This document shows positions 49,385 to 58,671 of a stretch of DNA of 64,000 nt, piece by piece. A program made the translations under genes and the position numbers. Source of the stretch: an uncultured Oscillospiraceae bacterium (GTDB lineage: Bacteria; Bacillota; Clostridia; Oscillospirales; Ruminococcaceae); assembly GCA_900540595.1 (NCBI GenBank), contig UQGL01000005.1:1-64000 (forward strand), written 5' to 3'. The stretch's first letter is position 1. Every line of letters begins with the position of its first letter. The notes under the pieces were generated by a model that saw nothing but the letters and a program-made list of their open reading frames with translations, searched no databases and had not been told where the DNA came from.

Positions 49385-50782
49385 ATGCTGCCGATCGAAC
49401 AGCTGCAGAATCTTATTCAGGGCAAAAAGGTTGCCTTTATCGGTGCGGGCGTCAGCCACAAGCGCTGCATCGAACAGTTTGTGGAGCTGGGCGCGCAGGT
49501 CACGCTCTGCGATCAGAAAAAGTCCCTTGAGGATTTTGGCGCGTATGCGGACACGCTGCGCCGCCTGCATGTCCGCCTGAGTCTGGGCGAGCATTATACT
49601 GACGGCTTTGCCGGGCAGGATATCATCATGCGCACACCGGGCTACGAATATTACAAGCCCGAGCTGCAGGCTGCCCTGCAGGCCGGCACAAAGGTCACCA
49701 GCGAGGTTGAGCTTTTCTTTGAGCTTTGCCCCTGTGAGATTGTGGCCGTGACCGGCTCTGACGGCAAGACTACGACCACAACGCTGATCTCCAAGATGTT
49801 TGAGGCTGCCGGCCGCAAGGTGTTTCTCGGCGGCAACATCGGTGCTGCGCTGCTGCCCCAGCTGGCAGATGTGACCCCCGAGGCGGTCGCCGTTGTCGAA
49901 CTGTCGAGCTTCCAGCTAATCAGCATGCGCGTCAGCCCCAAGGTGGCGGTCGTCACCAATGTGACCCCCAACCATCTGGACCACCATAAGGACATGCAGG
50001 AGTACATTGACGCCAAGCGGAACATCCTGCTGTGGCAGGTGCCGCCATGCCGCGCCGTGCTGGGCTTTGAAAACGAGATCTCGCGCGGTATGCAGAAGGA
50101 CTGCAAGGGCGAGCAGGTCTGGTTTACCCGCCTGCATGACACAGACAAGGGCGCCTTCCTGCGGGAGAGCGATGACACCCTTTGCTATGCGGAGAACGGT
50201 GTCGTGACGCCGATCCTGCCCCGGGCCGAGGTCAAGCTGCGCGGCCTGCACAATGTCGAGAACCTGCTGGCCGCCATCGCTGCCGTCTGGGGCCGCGTGC
50301 CGGTCGAGGCCATGCGTCAGGTCGGCTCCACCTTCACCGGTGTAGAGCATCGCATTGAGCCGGTTCGCACGCTGGACGGCGTGACCTACTACAACGATTC
50401 CATCGCGTCCAGCCCCACGCGCACGATTGCGGGTCTGCGCAGCTTCAACCAGAAAATCATTCTGATCGCAGGCGGCTATGACAAGAAGATCCCCTATGAG
50501 CCGCTCGCGCCCGAGATCCTGGCCCATGTCAAGACACTGGTGCTGATGGGTGCCACCGGCCCCCGCATCGAGGCGGCTGTCCGCGCATGCCCGGGCTTTG
50601 ACGAGAGCGCGCTGACCATCCTGCACGCGGACAGCATGCAGCACGCAGTCGAGCTGGCGCGCGGTGCCGCCCAACCCGGGGATGTGGTCAGCCTTTCGCC
50701 CGCATCTGCATCCTTTGATTTGTACCCGAATTTTGAGGTCAGAGGACGGGATTATAAGAATATCGTCAACAACCTGAAATGA
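49385..50782 (+). CDS. murD: UDP-N-acetylmuramoylalanine-D-glutamate ligase
   Basis: A 465-residue cytoplasmic Mur ligase adding D-Glu to UDP-MurNAc-L-Ala. The Rossmann N-domain has KKVAFIGAGVSHKRCIEQF; the ATP loop is TGSDGKTTTTTL at about 123-134; NVTPNHLDHHKDMQEYIDAK near 197-216 and GVEHRIEPVRTLDGVTYYNDSIASSP near 320-345 are ligase blocks. Start 49385 (GGGGAGA upstream) replaces a longer in-frame ATG at 49331 that lacks homology. It stands outside any mur cluster, with a GNAT gene downstream. Confidence 0.92.
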   Translation: MLPIEQLQNLIQGKKVAFIGAGVSHKRCIEQFVELGAQVTLCDQKKSLEDFGAYADTLRRLHVRLSLGEHYTDGFAGQDIIMRTPGYEYYKPELQAALQAGTKVTSEVELFFELCPCEIVAVTGSDGKTTTTTLISKMFEAAGRKVFLGGNIGAALLPQLADVTPEAVAVVELSSFQLISMRVSPKVAVVTNVTPNHLDHHKDMQEYIDAKRNILLWQVPPCRAVLGFENEISRGMQKDCKGEQVWFTRLHDTDKGAFLRESDDTLCYAENGVVTPILPRAEVKLRGLHNVENLLAAIAAVWGRVPVEAMRQVGSTFTGVEHRIEPVRTLDGVTYYNDSIASSPTRTIAGLRSFNQKIILIAGGYDKKIPYEPLAPEILAHVKTLVLMGATGPRIEAAVRACPGFDESALTILHADSMQHAVELARGAAQPGDVVSLSPASASFDLYPNFEVRGRDYKNIVNNLK

Positions 50783-50833
50783 TGACGACAACCTGACTTG
50801 GCCCCCTCGCAGAGGGAGATGAGAGGTTCCTCT

Positions 50834-51619
50834 ATGATTCAATCCGTCTCCACTGCGGAACATAAAACCGAATACCTGCGCCGCCTGTCCGGCAAGCCTT
50901 ACTTTGAGGCTGTCCTCGGCACGCATCTGCGGCTGTTCGGGCAGCACCCGGCCAGCGGGTGGGCCTTCTATCTGCTGCCCGGCACAGCGGTGCTGGAGCT
51001 GCGCGGCGGCAGTGCCGTGGTCTGCGGTGCGCTGCCCGGCGGCAGTGCAGGGGAGGACGCCCGCGAGGAACTGGCCGGCTTTCTGCGGTTTCTCTGCGCC
51101 GACCGGCTGCGCACAGAGCAGCCCCTTGCGTTGGCAGGCTGGCAGCCCGCCGCACCGCTGACCCTGTGGGAGTTGCCGCAGGGCAGTGCATTGCCGCTGC
51201 CGCCTGCGTACCCGGCGGAGCTGGTGCGGGACACAGCGCCCTCTATGCTGCCGGTCAGCCGTCTGGTCTTTGCCGAGAATGACGCCGAGGCCGACGAGTT
51301 CTACTCCACGGCCTGCACGACGCTGGCCCACGGTGTGGGGGTGTGCCATGCCCTGCTGCAGGACGGCCGCCCCGTCTGCACAGTCGGCTGCTATGAGCAG
51401 AGCGACACCGAAAGCTATATGGCGGCGGGCGTGACCGACCCGGCCTGGCGGGGCAGGGGACTGGCCCGGCGGCTGATCGTTGAGATGGCAAACACGCTGG
51501 CCGCCGAACGCACGGTGCGCTTTGCCTGTGAGCAGACGCTGTGCGGTTTTTATGAGCAGCTTGGATTTGTACAAAACGGCAAAATAAACTATTATACTAC
51601 AGATTGGAATATGCAATGA
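50834..51619 (+). CDS. GNAT family N-acetyltransferase
   Basis: A 261-residue protein. The C-terminal half carries a GNAT domain with the acetyl-CoA loop AWRGRGLARRLIVEMANTL near residues 205-223 and CEQTLCGFYEQLGF near 239-252. The N-terminal 130 residues resemble a degenerate GNAT lobe. Substrate unknown. SD-like GAGAGG is 7 bp before ATG 50834. It overlaps the next gene by 4 bp (ATGA). Confidence 0.75.
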   Translation: MIQSVSTAEHKTEYLRRLSGKPYFEAVLGTHLRLFGQHPASGWAFYLLPGTAVLELRGGSAVVCGALPGGSAGEDAREELAGFLRFLCADRLRTEQPLALAGWQPAAPLTLWELPQGSALPLPPAYPAELVRDTAPSMLPVSRLVFAENDAEADEFYSTACTTLAHGVGVCHALLQDGRPVCTVGCYEQSDTESYMAAGVTDPAWRGRGLARRLIVEMANTLAAERTVRFACEQTLCGFYEQLGFVQNGKINYYTTDWNMQ

Positions 51620-52878
51620 TCGAACAATTCTACGACCTGCGCCCCGAGGTGCTGGCGCTGGACCGCAAGGCCCTTTCCCTCTGCCGCGAGCAGTTTGCCC
51701 ATGTGGAGGAGATCCGCGACTACAACCAGCTCAAGATGCTGCGCGCCTTTACCGACAGCGGCGTTGAGGCACGGCACTTCTGGGGGTCGAGCGGCTACGG
51801 CGTTTGGGACGACAGCCGCAATAAGCTGGAGGAGGTCTTTGCCCGCTGCATGGGGGCGGAGGCAGCGCTCGTGCGCCCGCAGTTCATGAGCGGCACCCAC
51901 ACCCTGACGGTCGCGCTTTTCGGCCTGCTGCGCACGGGGGACACCCTGCTGGCTGCGACCGGCCGCCCCTACGACACGCTGGAGGGCGTGATCGGCATCG
52001 GCGAGGCGGGCAAGGGCTGCGGCACCCTGCGGGAGTACGGCGTCAGGTATGACGAATGCCCGCTGCTGCCGGACTTCACCCCCGACTACGACCTGATTGC
52101 CGAGAAAGCCAAGACCGCCACGGTGGTGCATATCCAGCGCAGCCGCGGCTACACCCAGCGCAATGCGTTTGATCTGGACACCATCCGAAAGGTGGCCGAC
52201 ATCGCCCGCAAGGCCAACCCCAACGCAGTCATCTTTGTGGACAACTGCTACGGCGAGTTCACCCAGACTGCGGAGCCGGTCGCCTTCGGCGCAGACATTA
52301 TGGCGGGCAGCTTCATCAAAAACCCGGGTGGCGGCATCACCCCGACCGGCGGCTACATTGCAGGCCGCCGCGATTTGGTGGAAAAGTGCAGCCACCGCTT
52401 CACTGCGCCCGGCATCGGCGGCGATCTGGGCTGCACGCAGGACAGTCTGCGGGATACCTTCCTCGGCTTCTACTACGCCCCGGGCGTTGTCTGCGAGGCA
52501 CTGAAAACGGCGATCTACGCCCAGTGTCTGCTGGAGCTGGTGGGCGTCAACCCCGTGCCGCGCTACACGGCCGATCACAATGACATTGTCACCTGCTTTG
52601 ACTCGGGCAGTGCCGCCGCGCTGACAGGCTTCTGCGCGGGCATCCAGCACAACAGCCCGGTGGACAGCTTTGCCAGCCCCGAGCCTGCCGATGAGCCGGG
52701 CTACACCGACAAGGTCGTCATGGCCAGCGGCAGCTTTACCGAGGGCAGCACGATCGAGATCAGCTGTGACGGTCCGCTGCGCGCGCCCTACACCTGCTAT
52801 CTGCAGGGCGGCGTCAACTTTACCGCCGGCCGCGCCGCCGTCCTCAACGCCGTGCAGAACGCGTTTTTCGCGGGGTAA
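51616..52878 (+). CDS. Methionine gamma-lyase-like PLP enzyme (PF06838, aluminium-resistance type)
   Basis: A 420-residue fold-type I PLP enzyme. The Schiff-base lysine is K235 in AGSFIKNPGGG, and the PLP-ring Asp is D209 in VFVDNCYGEF. RPQFMSGTHTL near 87-97 and TGRPYDTLEGVIG near 115-127 are family hallmarks. Annotated relatives carry the names aluminium resistance protein or methionine gamma-lyase family; the actual substrate is not settled. It begins inside the GNAT stop codon, so translation is coupled; a TTG at 51604 is an alternative start. Confidence 0.85.
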   Translation: MIEQFYDLRPEVLALDRKALSLCREQFAHVEEIRDYNQLKMLRAFTDSGVEARHFWGSSGYGVWDDSRNKLEEVFARCMGAEAALVRPQFMSGTHTLTVALFGLLRTGDTLLAATGRPYDTLEGVIGIGEAGKGCGTLREYGVRYDECPLLPDFTPDYDLIAEKAKTATVVHIQRSRGYTQRNAFDLDTIRKVADIARKANPNAVIFVDNCYGEFTQTAEPVAFGADIMAGSFIKNPGGGITPTGGYIAGRRDLVEKCSHRFTAPGIGGDLGCTQDSLRDTFLGFYYAPGVVCEALKTAIYAQCLLELVGVNPVPRYTADHNDIVTCFDSGSAAALTGFCAGIQHNSPVDSFASPEPADEPGYTDKVVMASGSFTEGSTIEISCDGPLRAPYTCYLQGGVNFTAGRAAVLNAVQNAFFAG

Positions 52879-52886
52879 GGTGAGGC

Positions 52887-53024
52887 GGCAGAGCCCCTCC
52901 GGTCATCGCTGGCGCTCGACCACCTCCCCTGTAAGGGGAGGCTTTTGCGCGGGCTTTGCCCGCGAGAAAGGCGCCCCACGAAGTGGGGAGCTGGCCGAGT
53001 TTACGAGGCCTGAGGGGCTCTGCC
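52887..53024. repeat. 138-bp element with perfect 13-bp terminal inverted repeats
   Basis: GGCAGAGCCCCTC (52887-52899) and GAGGGGCTCTGCC (53012-53024) are exact inverted copies. Inside are hairpins CCTCCCCT/AGGGGAGG, GCGGGC/GCCCGC and CCCCAC/GTGGGG. It has no coding capacity and resembles a MITE. It lies between convergent genes. Confidence 0.8.
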
Positions 53025-53051
53025 ATGCTACCTGAACCTGCAAGCCGAAAT

Positions 53052-53093
53052 AAAAAAGCTCCCGCGTATCCAACGATACGCGGGAGCTTTTTT
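53052..53093. terminator. Bidirectional terminator between the PLP enzyme gene and ireB
   Basis: A 19-bp perfect stem (53052-53070 with 53075-53093) with CAAC loop. It has an A-run on the left and a T-run on the right, so it works on both strands for the convergent genes. Confidence 0.93.
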
Positions 53094-53106
53094 AAAATCC
53101 TGATTT

Positions 53107-53358
53107 TTAGTGCTTCACAAAGTCACGCACAAGCGCCTGCAGCAGGTCATCACGGTCGATGCGGCGGATGATGGCGCGGGCGTTCTTGTAGGTCGTGATG
53201 TAGGTCGGGTCCTCCGACAGAATGTAACCGACAAGCTGATTGATGGGGTTGTAGCCCTTCTCCTCCAGCGCACGGTACACCTGCAGCACCGCCTGCTTGA
53301 TCTCCATATCACGGTCATCACGGATGGAAAATACAGCGGTAGGCTCAGAGATCGGCAT
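53107..53358 (-). CDS. ireB: IreB family regulatory phosphoprotein
   Basis: An 83-residue protein of the IreB/UPF0297 family. In Enterococcus, IreB is phosphorylated by the PASTA kinase IreK and tunes cephalosporin resistance. FSIRDDRDMEIKQAVLQVYRALEEKGYNPINQLVGYILSEDPTYITTYKNARAIIR is the almost complete domain. Usual partners (a YqgF-type Holliday resolvase and a DUF1292 protein) are not adjacent here. SD GGGGGA on the minus strand; promoter at 53394-53422. Confidence 0.92.
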   Translation of the reverse strand: MPISEPTAVFSIRDDRDMEIKQAVLQVYRALEEKGYNPINQLVGYILSEDPTYITTYKNARAIIRRIDRDDLLQALVRDFVKH

Positions 53359-53393
53359 GTCAAAACTCCCCCTTGTAAGATATTACTAGCTTT

Positions 53394-53422
53394 ATTATAC
53401 TCAATATGCGTCAAATTTGCAA
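53394..53422 (-). promoter_or_regulatory. Promoter of ireB
   Basis: On the minus strand TTGCAA (53422-53417) and TATAAT (53399-53394) are 17 bp apart. Confidence 0.83.
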
Positions 53423-53486
53423 TACGGAAACCGAGAAATTTTATACAGAAATCCAACAGATGTGGGCTGCCTGCGCGGACAGACTT

Positions 53487-53515
53487 TTGCATTTTGCAGC
53501 AGAATGTGCTATAAT
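53487..53515 (+). promoter_or_regulatory. Promoter of the M3 peptidase operon
   Basis: TTGCAT (53487-53492) and TATAAT (53510-53515), 17-bp spacer, 32 bp before the start codon. Confidence 0.85.
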
Positions 53516-53547
53516 ACTCACAAAATGTCCGTAAAGGAGATACAGCC

Positions 53548-55251
53548 ATGAAGTTTTCCGAGATGCCCTATCAGCGCCCCGATCTGGACGCAGTAAAGCA
53601 GCAGTTCGCTGACCTCTGCGCGCGGTTCAAGGCCGCCGAAAGCTACGCAGAGGCGCGCGCGGTATTCCTCGAGGAGGAAAAGCTCAACAAGCATGTCGAT
53701 ACGCAGGCCCAGCTTGCGAGTGTGCGCAACACGATCGACACCCGCGACACCTTCTACGACAAGGAGATGAATTTCTGGAACGAGGCGGCGCCTCAGCTGC
53801 AGGAGTGCCAGAACGCATGGAGCCGCGCCATGCTCGATTCGCCGTTCCGCGCAGATTTTGCCGCTGAGTACGGCGACCTGATGTTTGTCAACGCCGAGAT
53901 CGCCGACAAGGCCTTTTCGCCCGCAATCCTTGACGAGATGGCGCAGGAGAACAAGCTCTGCACCGACTACGGCAAGCTGATCGCCAGCGCCCAGATCCCC
54001 TTTGAGGGCGGCGTCTACACGCTGAGTCAGCTTTCCCCGTTCAAGAATGACCCCGATGATGCCCGCCGTCTGGCTGCATGGAAGGCAGAGGGCGCATGGT
54101 ATAAGGAGCATCAGGCCGAGTTTGACGGTATTTATGACAAGCTCGTCCACCTGCGCGATACGATGGGCAAAAAGCTTGGGTACGAGGGCTACACGACCTT
54201 AGGCTACTACCGCATGGGCCGCAACTGCTACACCAAGGCAGATATTGAAAAGTTCCGCGCGGCCGTTGTCAAATATCTGGTGCCGCTGGCAGACAGCATC
54301 TACCGGGAGCAGGCCCGCCGCCTTGGCAAGCAGTACCCGATGAACATGGCGGACAACGCCCTGATGTTCCGCAGCGGCAACCCCAAGCCGGCGGGCGATG
54401 CCGATGCGATCCTGCGGCAGGGCAAAAAATTCTATGAGGAGCTTTCCCCCGAGACCGGCGAGTTCTTCAACAAAATGCTGGACGATGAGCTGATGGATGT
54501 GCTGTCCACCCCCGGCAAGGCGGGCGGCGGCTACTGCACCGGTCTGGGCGATTATGAGATGCCCTTCATCTTTGCCAACTTCAACGGCACCCAGCACGAT
54601 GTGGAGGTCGTGACCCATGAGGCCGGCCATGCCTTTGCCGCCTATATGAACCGCGACCGCATCCCGTACTCCTATGTATGGCCCAGCATGGAGGCCTGCG
54701 AGGTCCACTCGATGTCGATGGAGTTCTTCGCGTGGCCGTGGGCGGACGGTTTCTTTGGCCAGGATGCCCGCAAGTTCCGCTACAGCCATCTGGCCGGGGC
54801 GCTGACCTTCATTCCCTACGGCACGATGGTCGATCACTTCCAGCACATTGTCTATGAGAAGCCCGACATGACCCCGGAGGAGCGCCATGCTGAGTGGAAA
54901 AAGCTGGCCGCTATCTACCAGCCGTGGATGCGTCTGGACGGCGAGATCCCGTTCTACGGTGCGGGCGAGTACTGGCAGCGCCAGATGCATATCTACCAGA
55001 GCCCCTTCTACTATATCGACTACTGTCTGGCGCAGACCGTCAGCCTGCAGTTCTGGGCGATGCTGCAGAAGGACTGCGCCGATGCGTGGGCGCACTATAT
55101 GGCCTACACAAAGCAGGGCGGCAGCCGTACCTTTACCGAGCTGCTGAACCATGCCGGGCTGACCACCCCCTTTGAGGAAAGCTGCCTGCGCGGCGTCTGC
55201 GAGGCCGCCAAGCAGTGGCTGGACGGCTATGACCTGACGGGGCTTGTCTGA
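53548..55251 (+). CDS. M3 family oligoendopeptidase (PepF-like)
   Basis: A 567-residue cytoplasmic zinc metallopeptidase degrading short peptides. The zinc site HEAGH is at H357-H361 within VEVVTHEAGHAFAAYM, and the third ligand Glu is in MEACEVHSMSMEFF about 25 residues on. The helical N-terminal half closes over the active-site cleft. The next gene starts on its stop codon. The oligopeptide importer encoded 0.9 kb downstream may supply its substrates. Confidence 0.9.
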   Translation: MKFSEMPYQRPDLDAVKQQFADLCARFKAAESYAEARAVFLEEEKLNKHVDTQAQLASVRNTIDTRDTFYDKEMNFWNEAAPQLQECQNAWSRAMLDSPFRADFAAEYGDLMFVNAEIADKAFSPAILDEMAQENKLCTDYGKLIASAQIPFEGGVYTLSQLSPFKNDPDDARRLAAWKAEGAWYKEHQAEFDGIYDKLVHLRDTMGKKLGYEGYTTLGYYRMGRNCYTKADIEKFRAAVVKYLVPLADSIYREQARRLGKQYPMNMADNALMFRSGNPKPAGDADAILRQGKKFYEELSPETGEFFNKMLDDELMDVLSTPGKAGGGYCTGLGDYEMPFIFANFNGTQHDVEVVTHEAGHAFAAYMNRDRIPYSYVWPSMEACEVHSMSMEFFAWPWADGFFGQDARKFRYSHLAGALTFIPYGTMVDHFQHIVYEKPDMTPEERHAEWKKLAAIYQPWMRLDGEIPFYGAGEYWQRQMHIYQSPFYYIDYCLAQTVSLQFWAMLQKDCADAWAHYMAYTKQGGSRTFTELLNHAGLTTPFEESCLRGVCEAAKQWLDGYDLTGLV

Positions 55252-55778
55252 TGGCGGGGCGCAAAAATAAGCACGCCTACCTCGATGATTTTGAAAAGGA
55301 TCTGAACGGCAACTACCAGTACCGCGGCGCACATTACCGCTATGCGGGGACACCCTCCCGCGGCAGGGCGCTGGCCGTGCTGTGGCTGTGCTGCGGCGGC
55401 GGTGCGGCGCTTGCGGTGGGCGCGGGCGTGCTGCCCGGTGCTACGGCCCATGCCCCGGTCTGGCTGCTGCTGCCCTATATGGCGGCGCTTATAACGGCGC
55501 TGTACGCAGTGGTCGTGCTGGTGCGCCTGACGCGCGGCGGCGACCCGATGCGGGCCTATATCCATGAGCAGACCGCACAGAAATTGCCCACTCTCACGCG
55601 GGCGTGCGCGCTGTTCGCCGTGCTGGCAGCGACAGGGCAGGGGAGTGCCGTGTTTGCAAATGGCGCACAAATGCTTTTGGGCGTGCAGGGCATTTTTATA
55701 CTGCTTGAAATTTTTTCAGCTGCCGCTTTTGCCGCCGCTGCTGCGTTTTCCCGGCGGATGCGTTGGGAAAAAGAGTAA
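55251..55778 (+). CDS. Four-helix membrane protein, function unknown
   Basis: A 175-residue protein. The cytosolic N-terminus of about 38 residues is charged and has YLDDFEKDLNGNYQYRG. It is followed by membrane helices at about 41-60, 70-92, 115-130 and 140-162. The ATG overlaps the peptidase TGA, so it is translated in step with it. No family recognised. Confidence 0.72.
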   Translation: MAGRKNKHAYLDDFEKDLNGNYQYRGAHYRYAGTPSRGRALAVLWLCCGGGAALAVGAGVLPGATAHAPVWLLLPYMAALITALYAVVVLVRLTRGGDPMRAYIHEQTAQKLPTLTRACALFAVLAATGQGSAVFANGAQMLLGVQGIFILLEIFSAAAFAAAAAFSRRMRWEKE

Positions 55779-55807
55779 TATTTATACAACTGTATATGCG
55801 CGATTTG

Positions 55808-55843
55808 AAATGCGCCCCACTTGGCGGTGGGACGCATTTTTTC
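55808..55843 (+). terminator. Terminator of the M3 peptidase operon
   Basis: AAATGCG.CCCAC (55808-55820) pairs with GTGGG.CGCATTT (55827-55839) and continues into TTTT. Confidence 0.82.
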
Positions 55844-55987
55844 TTGCCTTAACCTGCAGCGGCGGGCAAATACGGCGTTTGGACAGAGCAAAAAAAGCAC
55901 CTTTTGCGGCAGGGCCGTGCCCCGGCGGGAGAGTGCCTAAAATTTATTTCTGAATTTCGTCAAAAGGTACAAAAATGTGATTTACTG

Positions 55988-56016
55988 TTGACTTTTTGTC
56001 AATTTTAGGGTATCCT
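55988..56016 (+). promoter_or_regulatory. Promoter of the opp operon
   Basis: TTGACT (55988-55993) and TATCCT (56011-56016), 17-bp spacer. A leader of about 135 nt follows with no recognised riboswitch. 55844-55987 shows no gene. Confidence 0.72.
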
Positions 56017-56154
56017 AAAAGCTAAGTCACTGTCGACAAGTGTGCGCTGTAAAGGAACAGACAGCACAGAAGGGCTTTCGCCTTTCTCGCCTTACGCTCT
56101 TGGGGAGCAGAGGGACGATTTGTGGATGAGGGCAAAATATAGGAGGTTTTACAC

Positions 56155-58431
56155 ATGAAAAACACCAAGCAAGTCATTGCACTGGCATCTGCTGCCGCAC
56201 TCAGCGTCAGCGTGCTGGCTGGCTGCGGCGGTGCTGCGTCCGACGCGACCAGCGAGAGCACCAGTACTGCTACTGCCGAAGCATCCAACACGGCCGCTTC
56301 TGATGGCACCCTCGTTCTGGCAGAGACCGGCTTTGAGGGCAAGTTCAGCCCCTTCTTTGCTTCCTCTGCTTCCGACCAGGATGTCATTGACCTGACCCAG
56401 CTGGGCCTGCTGGGCGCCGACCGTAAGGGCGAGATGATCCTGAACGGCATCGAGGGCGAGACCCGCGAGTACAACGGCACCGACTACACCTACTACGGCA
56501 CCTCTGACTGCGTTGTCACCGAGAATGACGACGGCACCGTCACCTATGACATCAAGCTACGCGACGACCTGAAGTTCTCTGACGGCGAGCCTGTCACCAT
56601 CGACGACGTCATCTTCTCGATGTATGTTTTCCTCGATCCTACGTATGACGGCTCTGTAACCATGTACTCCACCCCCATCGTGGGTCTGGAGGAGTATCGC
56701 AATTCTATGTCCACCCTGTCCAAGCTGATCGCTGAGGCCGGCGAGGACAACACCGACTACACCAACTTCACCGAAGAACAGCAGAAGGCTTTCTGGGATG
56801 CTGTCAATGACGGCGGCGTGAAGTTTGCCCAGGAGATCGTTGACACTATGCTGGAAAACGGCGCTACCGATGTTGCCTCCGCTGCTGCCGGCTGGGGCTT
56901 CGATGGTCTGGCTGCCGATGCCACCGCCAAGGACTTCTTCCTGGCTATCGGCGAGCAGTACGACTGGAGCTTCTCCGCTATGGAGGCCGAGACTGCCGGT
57001 TCTGCCCTGTCTGAGCTGATCCCCGAGGATGTTTACGCATACTCCACCACCGGTGTCAATGTCGGCAATGCAGTTGCCAACGTTGCCGGTATCGTCAAGA
57101 CCGGTGATTACAGCATGACGCTGACCACCAGCGAGCTGTCCACCACCATGATTTACCAGCTGCAGATGCCCATTGCCCCCCTGCACTACTACGGCGACAA
57201 GAGCCTGTACGACTACGGCAACAACTCCTTTGGCTTTGTCAAGGGCGATCTGAGCGGCGTCCGCTCCAAGACCAGCGCTCCTCTGGGCGGCGGTATGTTC
57301 ACCTTCTCCAAGTACAGCGACGGCGTTGTCTACCTGGATGCCAACCCCGACTACTTCAACGGCGCACCGAAGGTTGCCCACGTCAACATGAAGGAGACCC
57401 AGGAGGCCGATAAGATCACCGGCGTTCAGGCCGGCACCATCGACATCTCCGATCCTTCCTACTCTCTGGAGGTTGCTGACCAGATCGCCGACATCAACGG
57501 CGTCGAGGGTGAGGACGGCCCCGTCATCACCACCCGTCTGAAGGATTACCGCGGCTACGGCTACATCGCCCTGAGCGCCAAGAACGTCAACGTCGGCGGC
57601 GACCCTGCCTCCCAGGCCTCCAAGGATCTGCGCAAGGCCATCATGACCGTCATCGCCGCTTACCGTGATGAGGGCATCGACTCCTACTACGGCGATACCG
57701 CTACCGTCATCAACTACCCCATGTCCAACACTTCCTGGGCTGCTCCCTCCGTCACCGACGACGGCTACCAGATCGCCTACTCCACCGACGTGGACGGCAA
57801 CGAGATCTACACCTCCGACATGAAGAGCGAGGACAAGTACGCCGCCGCTCTGCAGGCTGCCCTGGGCTACTTTGAGGCTGCCGGTTACACCGTCGAGAAC
57901 GGCCAGATCACGGCTGCCCCCGCCGGTGCCAAGATGGAGTATCAGGTCAACATCGGTGCTTCCGGCAATGGTGACCACCCCTCCTTCCAGACCCTGACCA
58001 ACGCTGCTGCCGCCCTCAAGACCATCGGCTTCACCCTGACTGTCAACGATATGGCCAACGCTTCTGACCTGTTCGCTTCCTATCAGTCCGGCGCTGCCGA
58101 GGGCTGGGTCGCTGCCTGGCAGTCCACCAATGACCCCGATATGTTCCAGCTGTACCACAGCCAGGGCGCTACCAACTACTACGCCATCAACGATGCCGAC
58201 CTGGATGAGCTGATCATGGCTGCCCGCCAGACTACCGACCAGGAGGCCCGCAAGGCCATGTACAAAGAGGCTATGGAGATCATCCTGGATTGGGGTGTCG
58301 AGCTGCCCGTCTACCAGCGCAGTGAGGCTACCATCTTCTCCACCGAGCGTGTCAACATCGATACCATCGCGAAGGATCAGACCCCGTACTGGACCTACAA
58401 GTCTGAGCTGAACAACCTCGAGCTGAACTAA
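56155..58431 (+). CDS. oppA: Peptide ABC transporter substrate-binding lipoprotein
   Basis: A 758-residue SBP_bac_5 family binding protein, longer than typical OppA (about 540). The signal peptide ends in lipobox LAGC with Cys23, followed by a Ser/Thr/Ala-rich linker. Typical segments are [30 protein letters not shown] near 120-150 and a late [17 protein letters not shown] block near 660. Extra length lies mainly between about 180 and 310. TAGGAGG precedes the ATG. Ligand likely oligopeptides, by neighbours. Confidence 0.88.
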   Translation: MKNTKQVIALASAAALSVSVLAGCGGAASDATSESTSTATAEASNTAASDGTLVLAETGFEGKFSPFFASSASDQDVIDLTQLGLLGADRKGEMILNGIEGETREYNGTDYTYYGTSDCVVTENDDGTVTYDIKLRDDLKFSDGEPVTIDDVIFSMYVFLDPTYDGSVTMYSTPIVGLEEYRNSMSTLSKLIAEAGEDNTDYTNFTEEQQKAFWDAVNDGGVKFAQEIVDTMLENGATDVASAAAGWGFDGLAADATAKDFFLAIGEQYDWSFSAMEAETAGSALSELIPEDVYAYSTTGVNVGNAVANVAGIVKTGDYSMTLTTSELSTTMIYQLQMPIAPLHYYGDKSLYDYGNNSFGFVKGDLSGVRSKTSAPLGGGMFTFSKYSDGVVYLDANPDYFNGAPKVAHVNMKETQEADKITGVQAGTIDISDPSYSLEVADQIADINGVEGEDGPVITTRLKDYRGYGYIALSAKNVNVGGDPASQASKDLRKAIMTVIAAYRDEGIDSYYGDTATVINYPMSNTSWAAPSVTDDGYQIAYSTDVDGNEIYTSDMKSEDKYAAALQAALGYFEAAGYTVENGQITAAPAGAKMEYQVNIGASGNGDHPSFQTLTNAAAALKTIGFTLTVNDMANASDLFASYQSGAAEGWVAAWQSTNDPDMFQLYHSQGATNYYAINDADLDELIMAARQTTDQEARKAMYKEAMEIILDWGVELPVYQRSEATIFSTERVNIDTIAKDQTPYWTYKSELNNLELN

Positions 58432-58459
58432 GTTCAACTTACCGTTGTGAAAGCAGGTG

Positions 58460-58596
58460 ACCGCCCGCCAAGGGCGGTTGCTTGCTGTCAAGGCATGGGC
58501 GGACCAATGCCCGCCCGCGGGGCGTCGAGGACGCCGCCCCCTACAACTGCTAATATGGTCGTCCCACTCCCACGCAGTGTTTGCGCGCTGCGTGGG
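58460..58596. repeat. oppA-oppB spacer with hairpins and a GCCCCTAC repeat
   Basis: ACCGCCC/GGGCGGT (58460-58477) forms a hairpin just after oppA, without a proper U-tract. A degenerate palindrome and a full reverse repeat unit (58517-58544, core GGCGTCGAGGACGCC) follow, then CCACGCAG/CTGCGTGG (about 58571-58595). Such hairpins after the binding-protein gene could stabilise oppA mRNA and lower expression of the membrane genes. Confidence 0.7.
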
Positions 58597-58671
58597 ATGG
58601 GGATGCCCACATTACGGCATTTCCCTGCAAAATAAACGCGGTCTAACCGTGCAAGGAAGGAACGAAAACTC

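Noticed and set aside
55980..56154. Riboswitch in the oppA leader
   Set aside because: No conserved riboswitch motif or terminator was recognised in the leader; it is only a moderately long untranslated region.
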